Part shown: piece after piece, positions 1 through 10,533 of the stretch
How positions within the stretch are numbered: the stretch's first letter is position 1
Layout: every line of letters begins with the position of its first letter
NCBI GenBank assembly: GCA_963749675.1
Contig: CAVVNT010000005.1
Span: 1 to 64,000, forward strand
Reading direction: 5' to 3'
Source of the DNA: Roseitranquillus sp963749675
GTDB taxonomy: Bacteria; Pseudomonadota; Alphaproteobacteria; Rhodobacterales; Rhodobacteraceae
Length of the DNA stretch: 64,000 nt
Notes under the pieces: model-generated
Databases searched by the model: none
Told to the model about the DNA's origin: nothing
What the model saw: only the letters and a program-made list of their open reading frames with translations
Translations under genes and position numbers: made by a program

Positions 1-475
1 AGCGACATTCGGAACTGGCCCGGCCTGTTGCCTTCGGTAATGGGACGTTGTCAGTCAAGCGTGATTTTCACCCCGGCCCCAAGTGGGGCGGGTTGTCGGT
101 TGGCGCGACGGAGGCGCCGGCGGCGCGGAGATTTCATTATGTCGGAGCGATGCCGGCGCCGGGCCACGAGCGCATGGACGCCGTTGGTCGGAATTGGGCT
201 TAGCCCTGCGCCTTTTGCCGTCTCTCTGCTGCCTGGGTTCATGCTTCGGTCCGTGGTCAGCGCGAGGCTGCCAACATCATGCCTGGTCCAGTGCGGTCCC
301 GAGCGCCCATCTCACAAGCGTGCTCGAACGCGAGCGTTCGGCGACGAGGCAACACTCGGCGTCTCTGGGACCGCGTCCCGGGCGGGACTTCGGACGGCCG
401 GCGCCTTCGGGCGCGGCCGAAACCTTCAGCGTTTTCGCCCGCGGCGGGCGGGGCGCATGCGGCGGCTCCCGAGCG
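1..475. other. No recognisable gene; probable IS remnant flank
   Basis: Open frames here are arginine-rich, overlap on both strands and show no motif I recognise. The stretch lies just beyond the 3' end of the IS110 remnant, so it may include that element's end and older debris, but I could not identify terminal repeats. Confidence 0.4.
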
Positions 476-1493
476 TCAGGCGGCGCCTGCCGCGGCCCTG
501 CGCGTGAGGCGGAAGTCCGCGCTGTCCACCCATATCCGGTGCAGGATCACGCCGATCCGGCGTGCCAGGGCGACCACCGCCCGCTTCATCCCGCGCCGTC
601 GAGCGACCTGCAGGCCCCACGCCTTCAGCCAGCACGGCCTGGCGTGATGCATCATCACCGTCGCCGCCTGGTAGAGCGCAGAGCGCAGAGCGGCGTCGCC
701 GGCGCGGGTGATCGATCCGACCACGTCGATCTCCCCGGACTGGTGGCGGCCTGGCGTCAGGCCGACCCAGGGCCCGACGTCCTTGGATAAACGAAACCGC
801 TCCGGCGCATCGATGCCGACTTCATCGTGTTCGCCACCTGCGGCCCGACCCCGGCATCGTCATCATGATCCGGCGCGCGGCGTCCTGCTTCGGCAGATCC
901 CGAGGCGCCGATCGGGACCAGCGGCTCCGCGCGCGACGCCGCCCCGGCGCGGAGCATCGCCTCCGCCAGCGTCTCCGGCATGGCGTTCCCCGCCGCCAGC
1001 TCGCGCACGCGCGCCGCGTAGCCGCCCCTGCTGATCTTGCCGAGCTTGAGGCCGAAGTTTCGCAGCACACCGCGCAGCGACAGCTCGACGTCGATCGCCG
1101 CCTCTGGATCGACCCGCGCGCCGTCAGCAGCGCGCGCATCTCCTGCGCGAGACCAACTTGCGGTGCAGGCGAACCAGCCCATCTGCAGCAGGCGCGCGAT
1201 ACCCTCCGCATCGCGCCCGTCCGTCTTGACGGCATCGCCTTGAGCGCCGCCTGACCTGGCGCGTCTCCATCAGCACGACCCGTCGCGCCCGCCTCCGTGA
1301 GCGCCTTGTGCAGCCGCTGCGACAGCGGCCCGGCCTCGAGCCCAACCGCGTAGCTCGAACGGCAGGCCGAGAACGACGCCGCGAGCGCCTCCGGTTCGCT
1401 CGGCAGCTCGCCTCCTCACCACTCCGCCACGCGCATCGAGGACGCACACCGCCGCGCTTGCAAGAGAGACATCGATCCAATGAAATGCTCCAT
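476..1493 (-). pseudogene. IS110-family transposase, multiply frameshifted
   Basis: Read on the minus strand and spliced across frames this is an IS110-type RuvC-like recombinase. The start MEHFIG-DVSLASAAV sits at 1493, followed by an LMETRQ motif and a KTDGRDAEGIARLLQMG-type stretch near 1180-1260. A GLKLGKISR-like segment appears around 1050, and the Transposase_20 part ends near 480 with a run similar to the ALRSALYQAA motif. At least four frame changes are needed to join these pieces, so no functional protein is possible. Family knowledge: IS110 enzymes catalyse RNA-guided DNA recombination. It differs in sequence from the IS110-type genes at 7.7-8.1 kb and 61.6-62.5 kb. Confidence 0.75.
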
Positions 1494-1679
1494 GTCTTCG
1501 CCCTTTCGTCTTTGCCAAGGAGAGGGGCGCGCCAGACCCGGCGACCCCGCGGCGCCCGCTCGCGCCCGGGCGACGACACCAACCGCCGAGAGCAGCAAGG
1601 CTCGGGCGACAGCCCCATTACGGCATCTCACCGAGGATGGTACCGGAGGCGGCGACCGGGGTGGCGCGCGCTGAACCGG

Positions 1680-3144
1680 CATTGGATCGGCGATAGCACC
1701 AGCGAGGCCGTCGCTGAGCGGATGATGTCCTCGGCCTCGAGCGCTGGCCACGCCTTCACCATTCTGCCGGTGCGCAGGTGATTGTGGTGAAGCGGTCCGG
1801 TGGCGCTGCTTCGGACGGGCAGACCTCGATCCCGTCGGTGCGGGCTGCGCCTCGAGCCAGGCCTCGATGTCGGCGCGGTGCGGATCGAGCATCGATAGCT
1901 TGGGGATCGCTTCACCCGACGGTAGGGTCGGCGATGATCTTCCGATGTCGCATTCCTCTGGATCTGCGACGCTGCTCACGAAGTCGACGATGATGGCCGC
2001 TTCCTCGGCGCCGGCGCAATGCCGCGCTGGTCGACGCGCTGGCCCAGCTCGGTCTGAGCCGCCCGGACCGCCGCGAGCACGATCACCGGATCGGCGCGGC
2101 TGCGGCGATCGAGGTGCGTGCCATGCTCTCGGAGTCGAGCCGTCCCGAGGCCAGGGCCCGATCGGCGGGCGTGAAGGCGGGTGCCAGCGCTTCGTCACCC
2201 GCGCGCCGACGCGGACCTTCTCCCGCAGCTTGAACGACGGCTGGAACAGGTTCGTGTGCAGCCGGGCGGCGGCGTAGAGCCGGGCGAGCGCTCGGTCGCC
2301 GCCGATCCCTCGAAGCGACCGTAGCCGACCAGCCGGCGAACGATGGCACCATTCTCTGCTCCACCCACGCCTGGTCGTTCTTCCGATAGGCGCGCGAACG
2401 CGTCACCTCGAGGCCCTGCGTCCGGCACCAGCGACCACCGGGTCATTCATGAAGGCGCCGACGTTGTCGAAATCGACGCCTCTGAGCGGGAACGGAACAG
2501 CTCCTGGGCGGCTCGCAGCGCTTCCAGCACGAGCGCACCTGCCCTCATCACCACCGGCACGCACTCGGTCCAACCCGTAGCGATATCGGTCAGCACCAGC
2601 GTCTGGACGAAGGCCCCCGCCGTGCTGACGCCGGAATGCGCCACGAAGTCGACCTCGACGAAGCCCGGCGGCGGATCGCCCCAGTCGGCGAAGGTTCGGA
2701 CCGGCACCGACCGCCGAACCGCGAACTGAAGCCGGCCCGCCGCCGGCGTCCCTGCGCTGCCGCGATCCGCGTCTCCGACAGCAGCCGGTCGATCGTCGCC
2801 GGGCTGACCGCCAGGAGCTTCGCGCGCAACTCCTCATCGGCCGCGAGTTGCCCGTGCCGCTCAGCGCCGGCAGCAGGACCGGGATCATCGGCTTCAACCG
2901 TTCGAGCAGACCGGTCCGACGCTTCCCAGAGCAGTGCCAGCGCCGCCTTCACCGCAGCCCCGTAGAGCCTCTCAGGAGACCTCGCGGACGCTTCTCGGAG
3001 ACCCCGTGCCGAGCAGCCGGATAGCGTGCTTGCGATGCAACCCGGTCAGCGCGACGAACTCGTCAGGATCACCCTCTTCGCCGCACGCCCGCTCGCCGCA
3101 TACCGGTCCCCGAGCGCCGCCGACACCTCCGCGCGTGCCGCCAT
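1680..3144 (-). pseudogene. Integrase-type DDE transposase, frameshifted
   Basis: Starting at 3144 (MAARAEVSAALGDRY), the pieces in order are: an N-terminal HTH part with FVALTGLHRKHAIRLL near 3060; YGAAVKAALALLWEASDR near 2960; an EVDFVAHSG...TDIATGW catalytic stretch near 2620, where the aspartates of a DDE fold would lie; RSAYRKND-like residues with a following QAWVEQ near 2360; a NLFQPSFK-like segment near 2240; and a C-terminal LDPHRADIEAWLEAQP segment near 1870. This order matches the long 'integrase catalytic domain' transposases common in Rhizobiales and Rhodobacterales. The segments lie in several frames, so the gene is dead. Confidence 0.65.
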
Positions 3145-3269
3145 GCTGAGCCTCCCCGCCATTCCCGCGCCACCCATCGCGTCCCGCCCAGGGCGCGCGT
3201 AGCAAGCGGGGGCGCGATCGCAGCATCGGGTAGCGTTTCATCTGAAGCAATGCGCCGGGCCAGATCTGC

Positions 3270-5060
3270 ATGTCGCTGGACATCGTCGAAGCCCGGGTGA
3301 TCGACCTCGACGGCGTGTACGATCCTTGTCGGCCGAACGACCGGCTCCTCCTCGGCATGAAGGGCAGCATCAGCGAGTTCGAGCTCTGCCTTCGCGCGCG
3401 CGGATGCTCGATGCCGCGCGCGCGAAGGCAGAGCGGGGCGAGCTCCGCATCAGCGTGCCCGTCGGCTACCTCTGGCGCCGGGACCATGGCCTCGGCTTCG
3501 ATCCCGACCTGCGTCTCCAGCAGACGATCCGGCTGATCTTCGAGCGCTTCCGGCAGCTCAGCAGCGCGCGCCAGACGCTGCTGTCGCTCGCGGCCGACGG
3601 CGTCTCGTTTCCGCGGCCGTCGGCCGATTGCCATTGGAGCGCCATTGGTCCGAGTGACAATGGCGATGCGGATGACCTCCCTCGAGTGGACCCCGATCCG
3701 CTACCGGAACGTGATCTCGATCCTGAAGAACCCGTTCTACGCCGGCGCCTACGTCTACGGCAAAAGCGAGAAGCGGGTGGTCATGGTCGAGGGACGGGTG
3801 CGCAAGACCTACGGCCACGGCCGGCCACGGGCGGCGTGGGACGTACTGATCCACGACCACCACGACGGCTACATCGGCTGGGCCGAGTTCGAGCGGAACC
3901 AGGAGACGCTCGCGGCCAACACCTACGGCTGGGCCGGTGGCGCGAAGTCCGGCCGCGGCGGAAGAGCCCTGCTCGCGGGCATCCTGACATGTGGACGCTG
4001 CGGCCGGGCGCTCTCCGTCGCCTATGCCGGCAGGCCGCCCGGCCGCTCCACGTATCGCTGCGATCGGGCACAGACCGGGCGCGGCATCGGCCGCTGCATG
4101 ACCTTCGGCGGCTCCCAGGTCGATGCCGCCATCGCGGCCGAGCTCCTACGCGCGGTAGAACCCATGGCGATCGAGGCGGCGCGGGAAGCCGAGCGCATGC
4201 ACGAAGACGGCGAAGCCGAGAGACGGCGGATGGCGGAGCTCGACCTCCAGCAGGCGCGGCTCACGATGCCTCGCTGGCGGAACGCCGCTACGCTGCCTGC
4301 GACCCGGACAACCGCCTGATCGCGGCGCAGCTCGAGCGCGCCTGGGAGATGACGCTCCGCCGCGTCGAGGCCTGCGCCGAACGTCTCGAGGCGCTGGCTT
4401 TGCCGGTGTCCGCCGCGCCAGCACCGGACTTCACCGGCCTTGCCGACGCTCCCGCCGGCGCCTGGAGTGCGCCCGGCGTCACGATGCGCGCACGCCAGAA
4501 GCTCCTGCGCGCTCTGGTGACCGACATCATCGTCGACGTCGGCGAGGTGTCGCGCGAGGTCATCCTGACCATCCACTGGCGCGGCGGCGCGCACTCGCAG
4601 CTGCGCGTCCGCAAGCCGAAGACCGGCGAGCACGGCCGCCGGACCCCGGAGGAAGCGCTCGCGGTCATGGCCCGGATGGCGGGCCGCTGGTCGGACGCCG
4701 ACATCGCCGCCTCGCTCAACCGGATGGCCATCCGCACGGGACAGGGAAAGACCTGGACGCCGCACCGCGTCGGCTCCATCCGGAAGGTCCACGGCATGCA
4801 CGCCTACCGTTCCGCCGAGAAAGAACGGCGAATGGCTCACCATGAGCGAAGCCGCGGCGAAGCTCGGCGTGACCAACCACGCCATCCGCAGGCTCATCAG
4901 AGAGCACGTTCTGCCTGCCGAGCAGGTCGTGCCCGGCGCGCCGTATCAGATCCGGGCGATCGACCTCGAAGACGACACCGTCAGCATCGCACTGAGACGG
5001 AAAGGACGCCCGTGTCGGCCTGATCCGAAGAACCAACTCTCCATGTTTCCAGACACTTGA
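3270..5060 (+). pseudogene. Large serine recombinase, 5'-truncated and frameshifted
   Basis: Reads as a resolvase/recombinase of the large serine family. The preserved part starts inside the resolvase domain (VIDLDGVYDP...NDRLLLG), followed by the Recombinase domain with YRNVISILKNPFYAGAYVYG near 3720. A zinc ribbon follows (LLAGILTCGRCGRALS near 3975, with a later cysteine at CMTFGG), then a coiled region, and a C-terminal helix-turn-helix-like piece MSEAAAKLGVTNHAIRRLI at 4842 ending at 5060. The N-terminal catalytic part with the active-site serine is missing. Frames change near 3395, 3650, 4270 and 4830. The first change coincides with a perfect 21-bp hairpin. Such enzymes usually move integrative elements, so this may mark a dead element. 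Confidence 0.75.
3383..3434. repeat. Perfect 21-bp inverted repeat within the recombinase remnant
   Basis: Arms at 3383-3403 and 3414-3434 are exact reverse complements with a 10-base loop. The GC-alternating run in the left arm is two bases longer than the reading frame needs (expected CLRARMLDAAR), so the frameshift here equals one extra GC dinucleotide. Confidence 0.8.
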
Positions 5061-5069
5061 AGAAGGGGG

Positions 5070-6070
5070 GCACAATGAACGCCTCGTCGCGATCGGACGG
5101 AATCTGGTTCTCGACCGGGTTGGTTCCGAGCTCGAGCCGTCCATCCTCGAGGGTGAGGCGGACCGTGGCGCCAGTGGCGCCGCGTAAGCCGCCGAACCGT
5201 CAGCCCCGGCCAGATGCCGAGCGTGCAGCGGATGTCCTCGGCCAGCTTCGAGGATCGCGGGATGCGCGAGAGCTGCGCCTCGAGCCAGGGCCGGAAGGCG
5301 GCGACGATCGGCGCAGCGAGCTTCATGCGTGCGGCGAGCCGGGTTTCGGGGGCGTTGCCGCGGACCGACGCCTCGATGGCGTAGAGCTCCGCGATCTGGC
5401 GGAGGTGGAAGCAGGCGCGGCCGACCCAGTTGCCGAGTGTCGAGCGCGCTCCCCTGCCGCTTGTAGATCCCGGCCTGTCTATAGAACGGCAGGTGGTCTC
5501 CGAACTTGGAGACGACCACCTGGGCGATCAGCGCCTCCGTCGGCAGGCCGCCCGGAACGACATGTTCGGGGGCATGCGCCTGAACGACGGCGCCCGAGCA
5601 GCGGCGGCAAGCGTCTCGCGGACGGCGCGTCACGAGCACGCGCAACTGTGCCGGAACGATGTCGAGCCGTTCGGAGACATCCGCGCCGATCTTCGCCATC
5701 TCGCCGCAGCCGCACGGGCAGAGCGTGCTCGCAGGCTCGATCACCCGCTCTATCCGCGGCAGGTGCTTCGGCAGGTGGCCGCGGTTGCGGTTGGCCGAGC
5801 GGCATTCTGCGTCCGCGTTCCCCTTCAAGGCCTGAAGCGCCTTCTCCTATGCTGCCCCCCAGCACGCCCTGCGCGACCTCGACGTCCTCCAGCGGCAGGT
5901 TGAACTGATCCGGGTCGAGCTTCTCGGATCGCGGGCCGAACTTCTCCCGCCGGAGCTCTCCGACGCTCCAGGCGTCGCTGCGCCTCCACCGCGTCCGCCA
6001 GCGCGGCCTCCGTCTCGTCAAGGCGCGTCTTCAGCAGGACGTTCTATTCGGTCAGCGCGGTGTCGGCCAT
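5070..6070 (-). pseudogene. tnpC: IS66 transposase TnpC, internally deleted
   Basis: The start MADTALTE lies at 6070. The N-terminal half shows the IS66 signature LRREKFGPRSEKLDPDQ near 5945, a zinc-binding CPCGCGEMAKIGADVSERL near 5700, and the start of the DDE domain (KFGDHLPFYRQAGIYKRQG near 5480). The sequence then jumps from the WVGRACFHLRQIAELY region almost directly to the C-terminal MKLAAPIVAAFRPWLEAQLS (5326) and ELGTNPVENQI near 5125. Much of the central catalytic domain is therefore gone. Several frameshifts add to the damage. It converges on the serine recombinase remnant. Confidence 0.75.
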
Positions 6071-6084
6071 GGCCGGGATCATGC

Positions 6085-6177
6085 TCACGAGCCGGGGCGC
6101 CGCCACGACCAAAACCCCACCGCCTCGACGATCTCGCGCTTCATGGCGGTGCTGTGGCGCCGGTGTCTCTTCGTCAT
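6085..6177 (-). pseudogene. Short transposase OrfA-like fragment
   Basis: An ATG at 6177 opens MTKRHRRHSTAMKREIVEA, resembling the first residues of IS3/IS66-type OrfA proteins, and stops after about 30 codons. The 6180-6340 stretch beyond it has no recognisable gene. The call rests on a short N-terminal resemblance only. Confidence 0.25.
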
Positions 6178-6344
6178 GGGGTTCTCCTTACCAGAACCCC
6201 GGCCCGGTCAATATCTTCGCGCCAAACTGTCCAGCCTCAGGGGCGCACTCCATGGGCGGCGCAAGACTCGGCCACTCGGCGAGCGCCTCGTCGCGCGCGC
6301 TCATGGGTAGCTGGCGCGGGACGAGGCGCTTCGGCCCGTCAGGG

Positions 6345-7005
6345 CCGACCGGAGGGCGTGGGTCGCGCGTCGACCTTGGTCGCTCGGGAGCGGCTCTGGC
6401 TGAGGCGATACCTCTCGCCGTTCAGCTCGAGGATGTTGACGTGGTGGGTCAGCCGGTCGAGCAGCGCGCCGGTGAGGCGCCGGGAGCCGAAGACCTCGGT
6501 CCATTCGTCGAACGGCAGGTTGCTGGTGATCAGCATGCAGCCGCGCTGGTAGCGCTGCGAGATCAGCTCGAACAGCAGCTCGGCGCCGGTCTTCGAGAGC
6601 GGCACGAAGCCCAGCTCGTCGATGATCAGCAGCTTCTGGTTCGCCATCTGCTTCTGGAGGCGCAGGAGGCGGCGTTCGTCACGGGCTTCCATCAAGCTCG
6701 TGCACGAGGCTGGCGGCGGTGGTGAAGCCTGTGGAGAGACCCTCCTGGCACGCGGCGAGGCCGAGCCCGAGGGCAACGGGGGTCTTGCCGGTGCCGCTCG
6801 GACCAAGGGCGATGACGTTCTCGCGGCGACGGGTCCACTCGCAGCGGGCGCGCTCCAGCACCTGCATCTTGTTGAGGCTCGGGATCGCCTTGAAGTCGAA
6901 GCTGTCGAGGCTCTTCGTCGCCGGGAACTTCGCGGCCTTGATCCGGCGCTCGATCATCCGGCGCTCGCGGTCGATCAGCTCGAGCTCCCACCAGCCGGGG
7001 TCAGG
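6345..7005 (-). pseudogene. istB: IS21 helper ATPase IstB, frameshifted and 5'-truncated
   Basis: The pieces read ELELIDRERRMIERRIKAAKF (about 7003-6940), a Walker A motif GPSGTGKT near 6800, Walker B LLIIDELGFVPL near 6620, and the sensor region SNLPFDEWTEVFGSRRL, ending with NGERYRLSQSRSR near 6400. IstB is the AAA+ ATPase that activates the IS21 transposase. About 50 N-terminal residues are missing and a frameshift falls near 6690. It belongs with the two istA halves at 7320-7650 and 9862-10636 as one dismantled IS21 element. Confidence 0.8.
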
Positions 7006-7148
7006 CTGTGTCCCGGATGATGGTGTAGGAGGCCGCGCGCGGAGCCTTCGGCGTAGCGCAGCGCGCGGCCGGGGGTGACGCTGACGGCCATCGCCGGTCT
7101 TCGGAGAAGGTTCGGGTTGAAAGACCTGGAACCGGAACGGAGACGCCG

Positions 7149-7330
7149 ATGACCGACGAGAGAATGGCGCTGATCGAGCTGGTTGAGAAGCAGGCCGATG
7201 GCGACCTCGTGCGCGAGATGCTGGCCTTCGCGGCCGAGCGGATCATGGAACTGGAGGTCGAGGCGCGGACGGGCGCGGCGAAGGGCGCGCGTTCGCCCCT
7301 GCGCGAAGTCTAGCGGAACGGATAGTCGTT
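7149..7330 (+). pseudogene. IS256-family transposase N-terminal fragment
   Basis: ATG at 7149 opens MTDERMALIELVEKQADGD, then LVREMLAFAAERIMELEVEA and GAAKGARSPLR, matching the first 55 residues of IS256-type mutator transposases, which continue into a QRNGYRDR motif. Here a stop replaces the next codon and only the trace RNG is visible. The fragment separates istA from istB, so it probably inserted into the IS21 element. Confidence 0.7.
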
Positions 7331-7650
7331 GATCCTGTACCGCACCAGCGCCTGGGAGCTCACGCGGTCCGTCGCCTGGTCACAGGCCTCGAACGGCGCC
7401 GCGGCAGCGGCATCATCGCCTCGAGATCGCGCTGGAGCCGCTGCCCGATCGTCTCGCTATGGCCGCGAAGACAATTGGCGAGACGCTTGCGGCATTGCTC
7501 CTCCAGCATTCGCCCATTGTCCTCGGACCAATGGCGGACAAGGTCTCATCGTTGAACTCGTCCCAGCTCGCGAAGCGCGGCAGCGGTACCATGAAGTTGC
7601 GCCGCGACCAGCCGACAAGTCCTTCGACGGCGCCGCTATCCGGCATGATT
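7320..7650 (-). pseudogene. istA: IS21 transposase IstA, C-terminal half
   Basis: The minus strand reads GAVEGLVGWSRRNFMVPLP then RFASWDEFND, followed in another frame by a GQRLQRDLEAMMPLP-like stretch and a proline/arginine-rich tail. In IS21 transposases this segment directly follows a GRPGKGND motif. That motif is found 2.2 kb away at about 9865, so the gene was split by the intervening IS110 and IS5 material. Confidence 0.75.
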
Positions 7651-7699
7651 GGGGTCGGCGCTCCGGAGCCCTGCCGCGCAGACGACGCCGGCGCTATGG

Positions 7700-8112
7700 T
7701 GAGACCGTCCGGGTTCGGGCGCATCGACCGGTTCGCGGCGCCGGAGAAACTGGTCGCCCACATCGGCCTCGATCCAAGTGTCCGACAGTCCGGAGACGGA
7801 CCGGCTCACCACGGACGTATTGCCAAACGCGGGCGCTCCAATGCGCGCCATCTGCTGGTCCAAGCAGCGTGGCAAGCCGTCCGCGCGCCGGGGCCGTTGC
7901 GCGCCTTCCATGAACGGGTCCGAGCCCGGCGCGGCAACCACGTCGCAGCGGTCGCCGTGGCGCGCAAGCTTGTCATCCTGATCTGGCACATGCTCAGCAA
8001 CGGCGAGGACCATGCCTGGACCCGGCCGGCCTTGATGGCGCGCAAGATGCGAGCCCTGGAACTCGCCGGCCGGTGTGCCGGCGCGGCGCGGTCAGCGCGG
8101 CGCGTCCTGTGA
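7700..8112 (+). pseudogene. IS110-family transposase, C-terminal fragment
   Basis: Reads GRIDRFAAPEKLVAHIGLDP, then SVRQSGDGPAHHGRIAKRGR, NARHLLVQAAW and RKLVILIWHMLSNGEDHAW, ending near 8112. This is the Transposase_20 (C-terminal) domain with its GLDPSVRQSG core and the conserved GR-AK-GR region. The N-terminal RuvC-like domain is absent. Its sequence is clearly unlike the IS110 remnant at 0.5-1.5 kb. Confidence 0.75.
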
Positions 8113-8120
8113 CTACAATC

Positions 8121-8149
8121 TGCCACGGCGCCCCGACCGCGCCGTGGCA
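8121..8149. repeat. Perfect 10-bp hairpin after the IS110 fragment
   Basis: Arms 8121-8130 and 8140-8149 are exact reverse complements around a 9-base loop, just downstream of the IS110-fragment stop. No T-run follows, so it is more likely an IS end structure than an intrinsic terminator. The remaining 8150-8338 shows no gene. Confidence 0.6.
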
Positions 8150-8338
8150 GGGCAGGCAGAGAACGCCTATCGCAGAATGACGCTCGGCCGGCGAAAGTCC
8201 GGACCGACAAAGGGTGCGGGCGCCGCAAACGAGGAGCGACAATGATCAGGTTGCGCGTTGGGGCTTGAACCTCACACCCCACCCTTCACCACGCGGTCAC
8301 CCGCTCACGGAAAATAGCACGAAAGGGGCAGAAAAGGG

Positions 8339-9845
8339 CTATTCAGTTCGCCCTGATCAACGTCCAACGCATTGATTTTATTTGATGACGTGACGTTTTT
8401 GATATTTTCGAACCGCAGGGTTTGGTAGGTTTGGGGCGAGAACCCTGCAATTTCGGATCGACGCATGAAGCCCAAATCCCGTGCCCCTGAGCAGGACGAC
8501 CTGTTGCGCCCGCGCTTGGCGGACATGATCGACCTGCGCCACGAACTGGTGAAGCTTGCCGGGCTGATCGACTGGGAGTTCTTCGAGGAGGAATGGGCGG
8601 GGTTCTTCCCGTCGCACACGGGGCGCCCGGCGACCTCTCCACGGCTGGTGGCGGGGCTGCTCTACCTCCAGCACGCCTACCGGCTGTCGGACGAGGCGGT
8701 CGTGGCCCGGTGGGTGGAGAACCCGTACTACCAGCACCTCTGTGGCGAGACGTTCTTTCAGCACCGTCCTCCTGTCGATCCTTCGTCGCTGACGCGGTGG
8801 CGGAACCGGATCGGGGAGGAAGGTGCCGAGTGGCTCCTGACCAAGACGATCGAGGCCGGGCGCGAGGCCGGAGTGATTTCCGAGCGGAGCGCGGAGACGG
8901 TGATCGTGGACACGACGGTGATGGAGAAGGCGATCGCGCATCCAACCGATACACGGCTCTACGAGAAAGCGCGTCGGCGCCTGGTGGCGCTTGCCCAGGA
9001 GGCGGGCCTGTCGCTTCGCCAAAGCTACGCGCGGCTGGCGCCGCGTCTGGCCGGACAGGTCGGTCGCTATGCCCACGCCCGCCAGTTCAAGCGGATGCGC
9101 AAGGGGCTGCGGCGGCTGAAAGGTACACCGGCCGGGTCCTGCGCGACATCCAGCGGCAGCTGCACGCCGTGACCGACACCGCCCTGCGGGAGCGGATCGA
9201 GGGCGAGATCGCCCTCGTTGAGCGCCTCCTGCGGCAGAAGCCGAAGGACAAGCGGAAGCTCTATGCGCTGCACGAGCCTGAGGTGGACTGCATCTCCAAG
9301 GGCAAGGCGCGCGTCCGTTACGAGTTCGGCTCCAAGGTCTCGGTGGCGACCACGCACAAGGAGGGCTTCGTCGTCGGCATGCGCGCGATGACCGGCAACC
9401 CGTACGATGGCCATACCTTGCGAGAAGCGCTCGAGCAGGTGGAGATCCTGACGGACACATCACCGAAGAGAGCCTTCGTCGACCGCGGCTATAGGGGGCA
9501 TGGCGTTGAGACGACCGAGGTCTTCATCTCCGGCCAGCGCCGCGGCATGACGCCGGCGCTCCGGCGCGACCTGCGCCGCCGCAGTGCAATCGAACCGGCG
9601 GTCGGCCACATGAAGACCGACGGCCGCCTCGCCCGCTGCGCCCTCAAGGGCACGCTCGGCGACGCACTCCACGCTGTCCTCTGCGGCTGCGGGCACAACA
9701 TCCGCATGATCCTGGCCCATCTGAGGGCTCTTGTGGCCGTGATCCTCGCCGCGCTGATGGCAGCAATCGCCAACAACATCGAACAGGCCCGGTCAAACTA
9801 CGCCACGACCGGCGCCGCGGCGTGATGTTCAGTGGCGACTATTCA
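8339..9845 (+). mobile_element. IS5-family insertion sequence (first copy)
   Basis: The transposase at 8465-9825 is bounded by a 7-bp direct repeat CTATTCA at 8339-8345 and 9839-9845. Just inside are imperfect inverted ends, TTCGCCCTGATCA on the left and, reverse complemented, TCGCCACTGAACATCA on the right. The length of about 1.5 kb fits IS5 elements. The direct repeat is longer than the usual 4-bp IS5 target duplication, so the exact boundary is uncertain. It sits in the gap that splits the IS21 istA gene. Confidence 0.6.
8465..9825 (+). pseudogene. IS5-family transposase, one frameshift
   Basis: ATG at 8465 gives MKPKSRAPEQDDLLRPRLAD, with the N-terminal region PATSPRLVAGLLYLQHAYRL, the first catalytic aspartate in ETVIVDTTVMEK (about residue 143), AFVDRGYRGHG (second aspartate, near 9480) and a C-terminal RRRSAIEPAVGHMKTDGRL with the glutamate. 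The frame changes once near 9120: LRRLKG should continue as RYTGRVLRDIQ, so one base is missing. Everything else, about 453 residues, is intact, so this may be a recent loss, a sequencing error or, less likely, a programmed frameshift. I see no slippery run beyond AAA-G. Confidence 0.8.
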
Positions 9846-9979
9846 ATCTCATCCGTGTCATTGCCTTTGCCCGGCCGGCCGTAACGGTCCTCGATCACGT
9901 AGTGCGACAGCAGCCCGCTGAAGAGTGTCGCCCGCTTGCGCGTCCCGTCCGGCAGGATGCGCGTCACCAGGCAGCGGTT

Positions 9980-10020
9980 CGTCGGGGAATCGATCCACTG
10001 GATCGATTCCTGATCCTCCT
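9980..10020. repeat. Palindromic repeat element, copy A (inside istA)
   Basis: The core 9986-10010 is a 25-base perfect palindrome with 12-base arms around c9998 (arm GGAATCGATCCA), flanked by CGTCGG on one side and TGATCCTCC on the other. Relative to other IstA proteins it accounts for a 15-codon in-frame insertion, read on the minus strand as EEDQESIQWIDSPT. Confidence 0.85.
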
Positions 10021-10492
10021 CACTGTCGCAGAGCACCGACAGCGGCACCCGGCCAAAGAATGCGAAGGCATGGACGTGACCGTCCGCCCACGCCTCGGCC
10101 GTCGCCGCGGGATACGCCCGCACGTAGCACGCATCGCTGTGCGGCAGGTCGAAGGCGAAGAAGTGCGCCTTCTGCTCGACGCCGCCGATCACCACCAGCG
10201 CCTCGCCGAAGTCCGCCTGCGCGTGGCCGGGCGCGTGGTGCAGCGGCACGAACATCTCGCGGCCGCGGCGCTGATGCTCACGCAGGTATGCCTTCACGAT
10301 GGTGTAGCCGCCGGTGAACCCGTGTTCCTCCCGCAGCCGATCCAGGACGCGCTTGGCCGTGTGACGCTGCTTGCGAGGGCGATCCGCATCCTCGCGCAGC
10401 CACGCGTCGATGATCCGGTGAACCCGTCCAGCTTCGGTCGCTTCACCGGCGCCGTCCTGCGATAGCCGGGCGGCACCGCGTACACGATCGTC

Positions 10493-10533
10493 CGTCGGGG
10501 GATTGATCCACTGGATCAATCCCTGATCCTCCG
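10493..10533. repeat. Palindromic repeat element, copy B (inside istA)
   Basis: The core 10499-10523 is a 25-base perfect palindrome with 12-base arms around c10511 (arm GGGATTGATCCA), with the same flanks as copy A (CGTCGG and TGATCCTCC). Relative to copy A, two base pairs differ and both are compensated on the opposite arm. Minus-strand reading: SEDQGLIQWINPPT. Confidence 0.85.

Noticed and set aside
9100..9135. Programmed frameshift in the first IS5 transposase
   Set aside because: Only AAA-G is present, with no long slippery run or obvious stimulatory hairpin; a lost base is simpler.
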